From Streptoverticillium olivoreticuli subsp. olivoreticuli (GTDB lineage Bacteria; Actinomycetota; Actinomycetes; Streptomycetales; Streptomycetaceae), in NCBI RefSeq assembly GCF_003391135.1, contig NZ_CP031455.1, positions 5,812,001 to 5,876,000 of the forward strand: a DNA stretch of 64,000 nucleotides, read 5' to 3'. The translations under genes were made by a program, and so were the position numbers. A model generated the notes under the pieces. That model worked only from the letters and a program-made list of their open reading frames with translations, did not search any database and was not told the origin of the DNA. Of this stretch, positions 25,890 through 34,289 are shown in pieces. The first letter of the stretch is position 1; each line of letters opens with the position of its first letter.

Positions 25890-27659
25890 GTGCCGGCGTC
25901 TGCTCACGAAAAGGACCGCGAGGGCGGCTACGACTACGACGTGATCGTCGTCGGCTCGGGCTTCGGCGGCGCGGTGTCCGCCCTGCGCCTGACCGAGAAG
26001 GGCTACCGGGTGGGCGTGCTGGAGGCGGGCCGCCGCTTCACGCGCGACACCCTGCCCAGGAACTCCTGGGACCTGCGCAACTACCTGTGGGCCCCCGCCC
26101 TCGGGCTCTACGGCATCCAGCGCATCCATCTGCTCGGCAATGTGATGGTCCTGGCGGGCGCCGGCGTCGGCGGCGGATCGCTCAACTACGCCAACACGCT
26201 GTACGTCCCGCCGAAGGCGTTCTTCGACGACCCGCAGTGGGCCGGCATCACCGACTGGCAGGAGGAGCTGAAGCCGTACTACGCACAGGCGCAGCGCATG
26301 CTGGGCGTACGGCTCAACCCGACCATGACGCCGTCGGACGTCCATCTGCGGGCGGCGGCCGAGAAGATGGGCGTGGGGGACACCTTCCATCTCGCGCCGG
26401 TGGGCGTGTTCTTCGGGGACGGGCAGGACGCCGACGGCGCGGCCCGGGCGCGGCCCGGGGAGGAGGTCGCCGACCCGTACTTCGGAGGCGCGGGTCCGGC
26501 GCGCAAGGCGTGTATCGAGTGCGGCGAGTGCATGACCGGCTGCCGGCGCGGCGCGAAGAACACCCTCAATGAGAACTACCTCCACCTCGCCGAACGGGCC
26601 GGGGCGGTCATCCACCCGATGACGACGGTCGTCGCCGTCACGGAACACCGGGAGGGCGGCTACCGCGTCGTCACCCTCCCCACCGACAAACGGCGCAAGG
26701 CCCGCCCCCGGGTGCTGCGCGCGGAGCGGGTGGTGATCGCGGCGGGCACGTACGGCACGCAGACGCTGCTGCACACCATGAAGGACAAGGGGCTGCTGCC
26801 CCGCATCCCGGACGGGCTCGGGCGGCTGACCCGTACGAACTCCGAGGCGGTGGTCGGCGCCCAGACCGACAACCGCCGCTACCGCGCGGCCCATGGCGTG
26901 CCGGAGGTCGACTTCACCCGGGGCGTCGCGATCACGTCGTCGATCCACCCGAACGCCAACACGCACATCGAGCCGGTCCGTTACGGCAAGGGCTCCAACG
27001 CGATGGGCGCGCTGTCGATCCTCCAGGTGCCGGTGGACACGCGCGCGCCGCGGGCCGTCGCCTTCGCGGCGCACTGCGCGCGGCACCCGGTGCAGCTGCT
27101 GCGGTCGCTGTCCAACCACCGCTGGTCCGAGCGCACGATCATCGGGCTCGTCATGCAGTCGCTGGACAACTCCCTGACGACGTACCGGAAGGAGAAGGGC
27201 CTCGGCAAGGGACTGCTCACCGCGCGACAGGGGCACGGCGCGCCCAACCCGACGCAGATCCCCGAGGCGGCACAGGCCGCGACGCTGATCGCGCGGGAGA
27301 TCAACGGCTTCGCGGGCAGCAACGTCGGCGAGCTGATGGGCACCCCGCTCACCGCGCACTTCCTGGGCGGCTGCCCGATCGGCGCGGACGCCTCGCAGGG
27401 CGTCATCGACCCGTACCACCGGCTGTACGGACACCCGGGGATCTCGGTCGTCGACGGCGCCACGGTCTCGGCGAACCTCGGCGTCAACCCGTCCCTGACG
27501 ATCACGGCTCAGGCGGAACGCGCGATGTCCTTCTGGCCCAACAAGGGCGACCCCGACACGCGCCCTGTGCAGGGCGCCGCGTACGAGCGCGTGCCGGTGG
27601 TGCGCCCGCGGCACCCGGCGGTCCCGAAGGGGGCGTTCGCGGCGCTGCGGCTGCCCTAG
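25890..27659 (+). CDS. GMC-family FAD oxidoreductase (cholesterol-oxidase-like)
   Basis: The 589-aa product has the FAD Rossmann motif VGSGFGGAVSALRLTEKGY near residue 15, the GAGVGGGSLNYANT segment and the C-terminal GMC signature around GVNPSLTITAQAERAM. It also carries CIECGECMTGC, a CxxCxxCxxxC cluster seen in ChoD-type actinobacterial GMC proteins. The GTG at 25890 has GGAGG 5 nt upstream. The adjacent dehydrogenase suggests oxidation of an alcohol then an aldehyde, but the substrate is unknown. Confidence 0.9.
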   Translation: MPASAHEKDREGGYDYDVIVVGSGFGGAVSALRLTEKGYRVGVLEAGRRFTRDTLPRNSWDLRNYLWAPALGLYGIQRIHLLGNVMVLAGAGVGGGSLNYANTLYVPPKAFFDDPQWAGITDWQEELKPYYAQAQRMLGVRLNPTMTPSDVHLRAAAEKMGVGDTFHLAPVGVFFGDGQDADGAARARPGEEVADPYFGGAGPARKACIECGECMTGCRRGAKNTLNENYLHLAERAGAVIHPMTTVVAVTEHREGGYRVVTLPTDKRRKARPRVLRAERVVIAAGTYGTQTLLHTMKDKGLLPRIPDGLGRLTRTNSEAVVGAQTDNRRYRAAHGVPEVDFTRGVAITSSIHPNANTHIEPVRYGKGSNAMGALSILQVPVDTRAPRAVAFAAHCARHPVQLLRSLSNHRWSERTIIGLVMQSLDNSLTTYRKEKGLGKGLLTARQGHGAPNPTQIPEAAQAATLIAREINGFAGSNVGELMGTPLTAHFLGGCPIGADASQGVIDPYHRLYGHPGISVVDGATVSANLGVNPSLTITAQAERAMSFWPNKGDPDTRPVQGAAYERVPVVRPRHPAVPKGAFAALRLP

Positions 27660-28311
27660 CCGGGAGCGGGCCTGTGACCCCTGCGGCGGCGCGCACGGCG
27701 AAGGGCCCCGGGCCGCCTCCGCGGGGGCGTGCGGGCGGCCACGGGGCCCTTGACTGCCGGCACCGAGGGGCAGGGCGGAGTCGGTGCCGCGGAGCGGCGC
27801 CGGGGGGAGCGCCGCGGGCTTCGGGGTGGTGCGTCGCTTGCTGCGGGTCCTGAGTGCGCCCCGGCTGATGCGTGCCGGGCTCGTACGGGCGCCTCGGCGG
27901 CGGTCCGTGCGGCGCAGTGGTCGAACCAATGGCGGTACGGAACCGGGGCTTTGGTGTCCCTTGGCATCGTGCGGGATACGCCGTGCCCAGCGCAACCGTT
28001 TCGACCGGATACGGTCGGTTCCAGGCGTCCCCGGAACCGACCGTCCTTCGAGTGGCGGCCGGGCTGCTGTCCCCTGCTGACCGGTCGCCGTGCCACCGGA
28101 AGGCGGTCCCACGACGTACGTACGCGTACGTCTCGCATTCCGGTGGATCCGCCCTGTCGTTGCCGGGCGCCCAGATGAACAGGGACGGAAGCCACGCGTG
28201 GATCTGGTGGGCCGCTCCTGGCTGGCGCGACACCGGGTCCAACGAAGGCGTCAGGGCGCGGTCACGCGTCGTACGAGTGACGAGGGGGTGGTGCGGGAGC
28301 GGACCACCGGC
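27660..28311. other. Long convergent intergenic region, no gene seen
   Basis: This 652-bp gap separates the convergent GMC and chorismate mutase genes. It holds the terminator at 27701-27751, a nested set of inverted repeats near 28002-28043 (CGGTCGGTTCC at 28012-28022 with GGAACCGACCG at 28033-28043; CGACCG/CGGTCG just before), and a weak GGTGGT/ACCACC hairpin at 28287-28308. Reading frames exist on both strands but lack coding character. Confidence 0.5.
27701..27751. terminator. Terminator after the GMC oxidoreductase gene
   Basis: AAGGGCCCCG-GGCCGCC (27701-27717) pairs with GGCGGCC-CGGGGCCCTT (27734-27751) with a single bulged A. The stem is about 17 bp. Confidence 0.8.
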
Positions 28312-28599
28312 TCAGACGCGCCCCCTGCACAGCTCCAGCAGCGTCATGGCCAGCGTCGTGCCCGGCTTGCCCAGCTGATCGCTGTAGTGGGTGAGGATCT
28401 CCATCTCGCGCGCCAGGTTCACGCGCCGGCCGCCGGAGGCGATGCGTTCGCGCTGGATCACCGCCGAGACGGCCATCCGTTCCTGCACGAGCCCGATGAT
28501 CCGGCCGTCCAGGTCGTCGATCCGCCCGCGCGCGTCGGTGATGACGCCCGCGGCCTCGTCGGTACGGGCTCCGGTCTCCGCGACGGTCTGCGTGCTCAT
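28312..28599 (-). CDS. Chorismate mutase (AroQ fold)
   Basis: The 95-aa product is a monofunctional AroQ-type chorismate mutase converting chorismate to prephenate for Phe and Tyr synthesis. Visible elements are the first helix with RIDDLDGRIIGLVQERMAVS, the catalytic basic residues in ERIASGGRRVNLAREMEI, and the last helix TTLAMTLLELCRGRV. GGAGGA lies before the ATG. It is preceded by a leader-peptide gene and a strong terminator-like hairpin, so transcription into it is probably controlled by attenuation. It reads away from guaA. Confidence 0.93.
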   Translation of the reverse strand: MSTQTVAETGARTDEAAGVITDARGRIDDLDGRIIGLVQERMAVSAVIQRERIASGGRRVNLAREMEILTHYSDQLGKPGTTLAMTLLELCRGRV

Positions 28600-28644
28600 G
28601 TGTGTTCCTCCAAAGGGGCGCGGCCCCCCGGAGCGACAAGGTCC

Positions 28645-28692
28645 GGGAAAACGACAGGCGCCCCGGGCCTTGTCGGCCCGGGGCGCCTGTCG
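28645..28692 (-). terminator. Transcription attenuator upstream of chorismate mutase
   Basis: On the minus strand a perfect 18-bp stem (28675-28692 pairing with 28652-28669) with a 5-nt GACAA loop is followed at once by TTTTCCC. It lies between the leader-peptide stop and the chorismate mutase start, so it would end transcription before the gene unless an alternative fold forms. GGCCCG in leader codons 13-15 can pair with CGGGCC in the first arm and is a candidate antiterminator contact. Confidence 0.85.
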
Positions 28693-28702
28693 AAGTCGCT
28701 TG

Positions 28703-28783
28703 TCAGTGGCTCAAGCAGCACGACCATGGCAGCCGGACGGGCCGGTTGCCATAGGTAAAGACGTAGGTCAGGTGCTTGCGCAT
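28703..28783 (-). CDS. Probable leader peptide of the chorismate mutase attenuator, 26 aa
   Basis: A 26-codon frame encodes MRKHLTYVFTYGNRPV followed by RLPWSCCLSH. Tyr-Val-Phe-Thr-Tyr at codons 7-11 places three aromatic control codons close together, and a Trp follows at codon 20. No ribosome site is present, but CATACT lies exactly 7 nt upstream of the ATG, the pattern of leaderless messages. The stop is 10 bp before the attenuator stem. Ribosome stalling at Tyr/Phe codons when these amino acids are scarce would favour read-through into chorismate mutase; this role is inferred from the arrangement. Confidence 0.75.
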   Translation of the reverse strand: MRKHLTYVFTYGNRPVRLPWSCCLSH

Positions 28784-28790
28784 GGCGGAC

Positions 28791-28820
28791 AGTATGGCCC
28801 GGGGGAGGCCCCGGGGCCAA
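28791..28820 (-). promoter_or_regulatory. Promoter for the leader peptide and chorismate mutase
   Basis: On the minus strand TTGGCC (28815-28820), an 18-nt spacer and CATACT (28791-28796) form a -35/-10 pair. The start would fall at the leader ATG, 7 nt past the -10. Confidence 0.6.
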
Positions 28821-28864
28821 CGCGGATTCGGATGGTGAGACAAAAGCAAGCACCCGCGCCCCGG

Positions 28865-28870
28865 TAGAAT
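28865..28870 (+). promoter_or_regulatory. Putative -10 of guaA
   Basis: TAGAAT lies 45 bp before the guaA start codon. No good -35 is visible at 17-18 bp. It is a weak assignment based on match to TANNNT and position. Confidence 0.35.
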
Positions 28871-28914
28871 CGACAAATAGAGACCCCCTCACCGACCGCC
28901 GGAAGGCCGCTCCC

Positions 28915-30519
28915 GTGTCAGCAGCACCCCCCGCCGCCGCCCACGACAACACCGCGGAACCGGTGCTCGTTGTCGACTTCGGTGCGCAGTATGCCCAGCT
29001 CATCGCCCGTCGAGTCCGTGAAGCGCGGGTCTACAGCGAGATCGTCCCGTCCACCATGCCGGTGGCGGAGATGCTCGCGAAGAACCCGAAGGCGATCATC
29101 CTCTCCGGCGGTCCGTCGTCCGTCTACGAGGAGGGCGCCCCCCGCCTCGACGACGCCCGCGGCCTCTTCGAGGCCGGCGTCCCGGTCTTCGGCATGTGCT
29201 ACGGCTTCCAGCTGATGGCCACCACCCTCGGCGGCACGGTCGACAACTCCGGCGCGCGTGAGTACGGCCGTACGCCTCTGACCGTGACCAAGCCGGGCTC
29301 GACCCTCTTCGAGGGCACCCCGGTCGAGCAGTCGGTGTGGATGTCGCACGGCGACGCCTGCTCGGCCGCCCCCGAGGGCTTCACGGTCACCGCGTCCACG
29401 GACGTCGTGGCCGTCGCCGCCTTCGAGAACGACGAGAAGAAGCTCTACGGCGTCCAGTACCACCCCGAGGTCATGCACTCCACGCACGGCCAGCAGGTGC
29501 TGGAGCACTTCCTCTACCGCGGCGCCGGGATCGAGCCCAGCTGGACCACCGGCAACGTCATCGAGGAGCAGGTCGCCGCGATCCGTGCCCAGGTCGGCAC
29601 CAAGCGCGCCATCTGCGGCCTCTCCGGCGGCGTGGACTCCGCCGTCGCCGCCGCCCTCGTCCAGAAGGCCATCGGCGACCAGCTCACCTGCGTCTACGTC
29701 GACCACGGCCTGATGCGCAAGGGCGAGACCGAGCAGGTCGAGAAGGACTTCGTCGCCGCGACCGGCGTCCAGCTGAAGGTCGTCGACGCGCAGGAGCGCT
29801 TCCTGACCGCCCTCGCCGGCGTCTCCGAGCCGGAGGCCAAGCGCAAGATCATCGGCCGGGAGTTCATCCGCGTCTTCGAGCAGGCCCAGGCCGAGATCGT
29901 GGCCGAGGCGGGCGCCGAGGGCGAGGACGTCGCGTTCCTCGTCCAGGGCACGCTCTACCCCGACGTGGTCGAGTCCGGTGGCGGCACCGGAACCGCCAAC
30001 ATCAAGTCCCACCACAACGTGGGCGGCCTCCCCGAGGACCTGGAGTTCGAGCTCGTCGAGCCGCTCCGCCAGCTCTTCAAGGACGAGGTCCGCATGGTCG
30101 GCTCCGAGCTGGGCCTGCCGGACGAGATCGTCCAGCGCCAGCCCTTCCCCGGCCCGGGCCTCGGCATCCGCATCGTCGGCGAGGTCACCAAGGAGCGCCT
30201 GGACCTACTGCGCGAGGCCGACGCCATCGCCCGCGAGGAGCTGACCGCCGCCGGTCTCGACCGCGAGATCTGGCAGTGCCCGGTCGTCCTGCTCGCGGAC
30301 GTCCGCAGCGTCGGCGTCCAGGGCGACGGCCGCACCTACGGCCACCCGATCGTGCTGCGCCCGGTCTCCTCCGAGGACGCCATGACGGCCGACTGGTCGC
30401 GCCTGCCGTACGACGTCCTGGGGAAGATCTCGACCCGCATCACCAACGAGGTCGACGACGTCAACCGCGTCGTCCTCGACATCACCAGCAAGCCGCCGGG
30501 GACCATCGAGTGGGAGTAG
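28915..30519 (+). CDS. guaA: GMP synthase (glutamine-hydrolysing)
   Basis: GuaA converts XMP, ATP and glutamine to GMP, the last step of guanine nucleotide synthesis. The 534-aa product has the class I glutaminase domain (about residues 15-205; nucleophile Cys in FGMCYGFQL; His and Glu in YHPEV), the ATP-pyrophosphatase P-loop GLSGGVDSAV near 240, and the C-terminal dimerisation domain ending SKPPGTIEWE. The length is standard. A GTG start with GGAAGG 8 nt upstream is used. It diverges from the chorismate mutase leader. Confidence 0.98.
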   Translation: MSAAPPAAAHDNTAEPVLVVDFGAQYAQLIARRVREARVYSEIVPSTMPVAEMLAKNPKAIILSGGPSSVYEEGAPRLDDARGLFEAGVPVFGMCYGFQLMATTLGGTVDNSGAREYGRTPLTVTKPGSTLFEGTPVEQSVWMSHGDACSAAPEGFTVTASTDVVAVAAFENDEKKLYGVQYHPEVMHSTHGQQVLEHFLYRGAGIEPSWTTGNVIEEQVAAIRAQVGTKRAICGLSGGVDSAVAAALVQKAIGDQLTCVYVDHGLMRKGETEQVEKDFVAATGVQLKVVDAQERFLTALAGVSEPEAKRKIIGREFIRVFEQAQAEIVAEAGAEGEDVAFLVQGTLYPDVVESGGGTGTANIKSHHNVGGLPEDLEFELVEPLRQLFKDEVRMVGSELGLPDEIVQRQPFPGPGLGIRIVGEVTKERLDLLREADAIAREELTAAGLDREIWQCPVVLLADVRSVGVQGDGRTYGHPIVLRPVSSEDAMTADWSRLPYDVLGKISTRITNEVDDVNRVVLDITSKPPGTIEWE

Positions 30520-30653
30520 TCCTCCCCTGAGACCTCCTGAGGCTCCTTGAGGTCGAACGCCAGTGCCGTCGCTCATTCATTTGGGCGGCGGCATTGTCAT
30601 TTGGGGTGGGTACGCTGACCGTACGGCCCAGAATCCCGTTCATGGGAGGACTC

Positions 30654-31238
30654 ATGACCGCTGAGATCGCGCACCCCTGGCCGGTGCCGCCGCAGGACGG
30701 TTACACCGTGGACGACCTGCTGACGCTGCCCGACCTCCCGCCGCACACGGAGTTGATCGACGGGAGCCTGGTTTTCGTGAGTCCGCAGCGATATTTCCAC
30801 AGCATCGTGATCGACCTGTTGGTGAGTGGGCTGCGTCGCACTGCGCCACCCGAACTGCGGGCCGCCCGGGAGATGTCGGTGGTGCTTGACAGGCGCAACG
30901 GCCCAGAGCCGGACATCTCCGTCGTCCGCGCCGGGGCGGTGCGGAGCATGGAGCAGACCTACTTCCAGGTCAGGGATGTCCTGCTCGCGGTCGAGGTGGT
31001 GTCCCCGGAGTCCGAGGCCCGTGACACCGACACCAAGCCGCACAAGTACGCCGCTGCGGGCATCCCGCACTTCTGGCGGGTCGAGATGGCCGGTACGGAC
31101 CTTCAGCCCATTGTCCAGGTCTTCGAGCTCGACAAGGAGACGCGCACTTACGTCCCGACCGGTACGTACCGCGACACCCTCAAGCTCTCCGTCCCCTTCG
31201 ATATCGACATCGACCTCACGGAGATCAACCAGTTGTAG
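30654..31238 (+). CDS. Uma2-family (DUF820) PD-(D/E)XK endonuclease-like protein
   Basis: The 194-aa product has the Uma2 fold: ELIDGSLVFVSPQ near residue 35, EPDISVVRAG and LLAVEVVSPESEARD, where the Asp and the Glu of EV form the nuclease-like metal site, then KPHKYAAAGIPHFWRVE. ATG at 30654 follows GGAGG by 4-5 nt; an in-frame ATG at 30642 is less well placed. The family is abundant in Streptomyces and its biological role is unsettled. Confidence 0.92.
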   Translation: MTAEIAHPWPVPPQDGYTVDDLLTLPDLPPHTELIDGSLVFVSPQRYFHSIVIDLLVSGLRRTAPPELRAAREMSVVLDRRNGPEPDISVVRAGAVRSMEQTYFQVRDVLLAVEVVSPESEARDTDTKPHKYAAAGIPHFWRVEMAGTDLQPIVQVFELDKETRTYVPTGTYRDTLKLSVPFDIDIDLTEINQL

Positions 31239-31362
31239 CCGAAGCGGTCCTGGCGCACACGGCGGTTGCTTATCCCGCGGCGCCGGGACCCTGTTCTCCT
31301 CGCGTACCCGGAGGTAGCTTCCGTGGCGTACGGAACCGCGTGCGCATCGTAAGGAGAAGCCC

Positions 31363-32151
31363 ATGTCGCCAAGGCCCGAGCCCGTACCCGCGGATCAGCT
31401 CCGGTTCGCGCTGCCGCCCCGGCACGAGAACGTCGAGGACGAACGGCGGCACCGCAAGGAGCGGCTGGCCGCGGCGCTGCGGCTCTTCGGGCGGTTCGGC
31501 TTCGAGGAGGGCGTCGCGGGTCATATCACCGCGCGGGACCCGGAGTTCACGGACTGCTTCTGGGTGAACCCCTTCGGGATGTCCTTCAAGCACATCACCG
31601 TCAGCGACCTGATCATGGTCAACCACGAAGGGCAGGTCGTGGAAGGGCGCCACCACGTCAACGAGGCGGCGTTCGCGATCCATTCGCAGATCCACCGGGC
31701 CCGCCCCGATGTCGTGGCCGCGGCGCACAGCCACTCCACGTACGGGCGCGCGCTGTCCGCCCTCGGGGAGCTGCTGGAGCCGATCACGCAGGACGTCTGC
31801 CCCTTCTACCAGGACCACGCCCTCTTCGACGACTACACGGGAGTCGTCGTGGACCTGGAGGAAGGGCGTCGCATCGCGACCGCCCTGGGGCCGCACAAGG
31901 CCGTCATCCTGCGCAACCACGGGCTGCTCACGGTCGGGGACTCCGTGGACGCGGCGGCCTGGTGGTTCATCACCATGGAGCGCTCGTGCCAGGTGCAGCT
32001 CCTGGCCAAGGCCGCGGGGAAGCCGGTGCACATCGACGCCGCGCACGCCGAGGAGACGCGGGAGAGGCTGGGCAGCGACCTGGCGGCGTGGATCAACTAC
32101 CAGCCGCTCTACCAGCAGATCACGCGGAGCGAGCCGGAGCTGCTGGGCTGA
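31363..32151 (+). CDS. Class II aldolase/adducin-family protein
   Basis: The 262-aa product has the class II aldolase fold with zinc-ligand histidines in AAAHSHSTYGRA and the later RNHGLLTVGDS segment, plus the acidic residue in HHVNEAAF. AAGGAG lies before the ATG. Family members cleave or epimerise sugar phosphates, but this subgroup (with the long DERRHRKERLAAALR lead-in) has no assigned substrate that I know of. Confidence 0.9.
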   Translation: MSPRPEPVPADQLRFALPPRHENVEDERRHRKERLAAALRLFGRFGFEEGVAGHITARDPEFTDCFWVNPFGMSFKHITVSDLIMVNHEGQVVEGRHHVNEAAFAIHSQIHRARPDVVAAAHSHSTYGRALSALGELLEPITQDVCPFYQDHALFDDYTGVVVDLEEGRRIATALGPHKAVILRNHGLLTVGDSVDAAAWWFITMERSCQVQLLAKAAGKPVHIDAAHAEETRERLGSDLAAWINYQPLYQQITRSEPELLG

Positions 32152-32308
32152 GGTCGGCGCCGGTGGCCGGACCCCCTCCGACAGGCGGGGGTCGCTCGTT
32201 CTTCCGGGCGCCTTTTCGGGGCATTCGCCCTGCTTACGATGGTCGAGAGCCGGGGCGTGGCCGCCTCGGCTCCGTCGTGCCTGGAAGCAATGAACCGGTT
32301 GGAGAACC

Positions 32309-33334
32309 ATGCGCCTCTCCCGTTCCGTCGGGCTGTCCGCCGCCCTGGCCCTGGCGGGCCTGGCCGTCACCGGCTGCGGCGGTGGCGCCGAGGCCGAGGA
32401 GCGGCCCGCCGCGAAGTCCTCCTCGTCGGCACCGTCCTCGCCGGCCCCTTCCGCCACGCCCGTCACGGAGAAGCCCGCTCCGCCCGCCCGCATGCTGACC
32501 AACGCGGCCAAGGTCGTACGGCCGGAGATAGCCCCCGCGGGCGGCGAGAAGGTCGGCGTCGGTCAGCCCATCGCCCTGGTCTTCAAGCAGCAGAAGGTCC
32601 CGAAGGAGCTGCGCGCGGGCATCGAGGGCCGGCTGAAGGTCTCCACCTCGCCGAACGTCCCCGGTGCCTGGCACTGGAACGAGACGAAGGGCGATACCCG
32701 CGTCCACTTCCGCCCCGAGAAGTACTGGCCCGCCGGGACCAAGGTCACGCTGGACGCGCGCCTCGCGGGCGTCCAGCTCGCCGACGGCACGGCCGCGGGC
32801 GGCGGCGACCGCACGGTCTCCTTCACCGTCGGCGACTCGATGATCAACACCGTGGACCTCAAGGCTCACAGGATGACCGTCGTGCGCAACGGCAGGACGC
32901 TGCGCTCCATCCCCATCAGCGGCGGCGACGAGTCGAAGAACTTCCAGACCCGCGACGGCGTCAAGACCATCCTCGCCAAGGAGGGCCGGGTCGTCATGGA
33001 CTCGCTGTCCATCGGCATTCCGCGCAGCCACCCGGACGGGTTCTACGGCTCGTACGACTTCAGCATGCGCGAGACGATCAGCGGCGAGTATGTGCACGCG
33101 GCCCCCGACAACGCCGAGGCCTTCGGCAAGGAGAACGTCAGCCACGGCTGCATCGGCATGTCCACCGAGGACGCCAAGTGGCTGTACGGGCTGAGCCTCA
33201 AGGGCGACGTCGTGCAGGTCACCGGCAGTTCCAAGCCGAAGCCGATGGACAACTTCGGCAACGGCTACGGCGACTGGAACCTCAGCTGGCAGGAGTGGCT
33301 GGACGGCAGCGCGCTGGGCGTCCGCACGGGCTGA
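32309..33334 (+). CDS. L,D-transpeptidase lipoprotein
   Basis: The 341-aa product starts with a lipoprotein signal (lipobox LAVTGC, Cys near residue 23) and a Ser/Ala/Pro linker. Immunoglobulin-like domains (about residues 65-180) come next, then a YkuD catalytic domain with the active Cys in SHGCIGMSTEDA near 275 and the preceding His in YVHAAPDN. It would be anchored outside the membrane and make 3-3 peptidoglycan cross-links or attach proteins to the wall. The architecture matches actinobacterial Ldt enzymes. Confidence 0.95.
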   Translation: MRLSRSVGLSAALALAGLAVTGCGGGAEAEERPAAKSSSSAPSSPAPSATPVTEKPAPPARMLTNAAKVVRPEIAPAGGEKVGVGQPIALVFKQQKVPKELRAGIEGRLKVSTSPNVPGAWHWNETKGDTRVHFRPEKYWPAGTKVTLDARLAGVQLADGTAAGGGDRTVSFTVGDSMINTVDLKAHRMTVVRNGRTLRSIPISGGDESKNFQTRDGVKTILAKEGRVVMDSLSIGIPRSHPDGFYGSYDFSMRETISGEYVHAAPDNAEAFGKENVSHGCIGMSTEDAKWLYGLSLKGDVVQVTGSSKPKPMDNFGNGYGDWNLSWQEWLDGSALGVRTG

Positions 33335-33369
33335 GAAATCCGCAAGCCTTGTGGGTGAAGCCGAGGGGG

Positions 33370-33393
33370 TTGTCCACAGGCAGGTTGTCCACA
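33370..33393 (+). promoter_or_regulatory. Two consensus DnaA boxes in tandem
   Basis: TTGTCCACA occurs exactly twice, at 33370-33378 and 33385-33393, as direct repeats 15 bp apart in the gap between the transpeptidase and DoxX genes. This is the preferred streptomycete DnaA-binding sequence. The pair could influence the DoxX gene or act as a DnaA titration site. Confidence 0.7.
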
Positions 33394-33462
33394 GGGCTGA
33401 ACACGCACCGCCTCCCGTACGTATGGTCGGATGACGACAGAGACGGAGAGGCGGCGGACGGC

Positions 33463-33993
33463 ATGACACTCCTGGGTCGCGGGGAGGCGGTGGGCGGTGG
33501 CGCGGGCGGGCGACGGTCCGCCCTGTCCCGGTACGCCCTGCTGCCGCTGAGGATCTTCCTCGGCGTCACCTTCATCTACGCCGGGCTCGACAAGCTCACC
33601 GACGCAGCCTTCCTCGCGAGCGGCGGGGCCGGCTCCCTCGGCGAGCTGCTGCGCTCGGTGCGGGACACCAGCGCGGTCCCGGCCCTGGTCGACCTCGCGC
33701 TCAAGAGCCCGGTCGGCTTCGGCTACGCCATAGCCCTCGGGGAGCTGGCGGTGGGCATAGGCACCCTCTTCGGTGTGCTCGCCCGTGTCGCGGCGGCGGG
33801 TGGTGCCCTGATCTCGCTGAGCCTGTGGCTGACGGTGAGCTGGTCGTCCACGCCCTACTACTACGGCAACGACCTCGCCTATCTGATGGCCTGGCTGCCC
33901 TTGATACTCGCGGGCGCGCCGTATCTGTCGGTGGACGCGATATGGACCCGCGGCCGCCGGGACCACGCGCGGCGGGGCAGGCTCTTCGGCTGA
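33463..33993 (+). CDS. DoxX-family membrane protein
   Basis: The 176-aa product has four membrane helices and the DoxX start (ALLPLRIFLGVTFIYAGLDKL). The ATG at 33463 has GGAGAGG about 11 nt upstream. In mycobacteria DoxX works with superoxide dismutase and a thiosulfate sulfurtransferase-like protein, but none is adjacent here. Two DnaA boxes lie about 70-93 bp before the start. Confidence 0.88.
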   Translation: MTLLGRGEAVGGGAGGRRSALSRYALLPLRIFLGVTFIYAGLDKLTDAAFLASGGAGSLGELLRSVRDTSAVPALVDLALKSPVGFGYAIALGELAVGIGTLFGVLARVAAAGGALISLSLWLTVSWSSTPYYYGNDLAYLMAWLPLILAGAPYLSVDAIWTRGRRDHARRGRLFG

Positions 33994-34049
33994 CCCGCCA
34001 TCGCGCCGAGCCCCGCGGGGGATCGCCGGCTCTGTCGGCCCCGGCGGCC

Positions 34050-34289
34050 TCAGCGCAGGGACCGGTCCACGGGCTCGGCCGCGTCGCCGCCGCGGGTCCG
34101 GTGCCGGCGCACCGCGAAGGCGAGGGAGGAGACCAGCCCGGCCACGCAGAAGCCGACGCCCAGGGCGGGCAGCACGGCGTAGGAGGGGAAGCGCCAGGAG
34201 CCGTGGGCCATGGCGAGATAGGCGAAGCAGCCGCCCAGCAGCACCAGTCCGACGACGAGCTTGCCCGGCTCGAATTCATGCCGCCGCAC
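34050..34289 (-). CDS. Small two-helix membrane protein, 79 aa
   Basis: The product has two hydrophobic helices (about residues 10-28 and 37-58) between basic ends. A GTG start overlaps the end of the PspC/LiaF-like gene by 14 nt, so the two are co-translated. It may be an accessory of the stress-sensing membrane protein upstream. The family is unknown to me. Confidence 0.75.
   Translation of the reverse strand: MRRHEFEPGKLVVGLVLLGGCFAYLAMAHGSWRFPSYAVLPALGVGFCVAGLVSSLAFAVRRHRTRGGDAAEPVDRSLR

Noticed and set aside
24057..28112. A 1351-codon open frame on the minus strand
   Set aside because: It is the antisense shadow of the aldehyde dehydrogenase and GMC genes; the translation is Arg/Gly/Val-rich with no domain.
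27656..28195. A 179-codon gene on the minus strand between the GMC and chorismate mutase genes
   Set aside because: It overlaps the terminator stem, is Arg/Pro-rich in shadow style and has no ribosome site.
28701..28720. TGTCAGTG on the + strand as a further damage promoter
   Set aside because: The base run after 8 nt is AGCACG, not TANNNT, and the site lies within the leader peptide's 3' end on the other strand.
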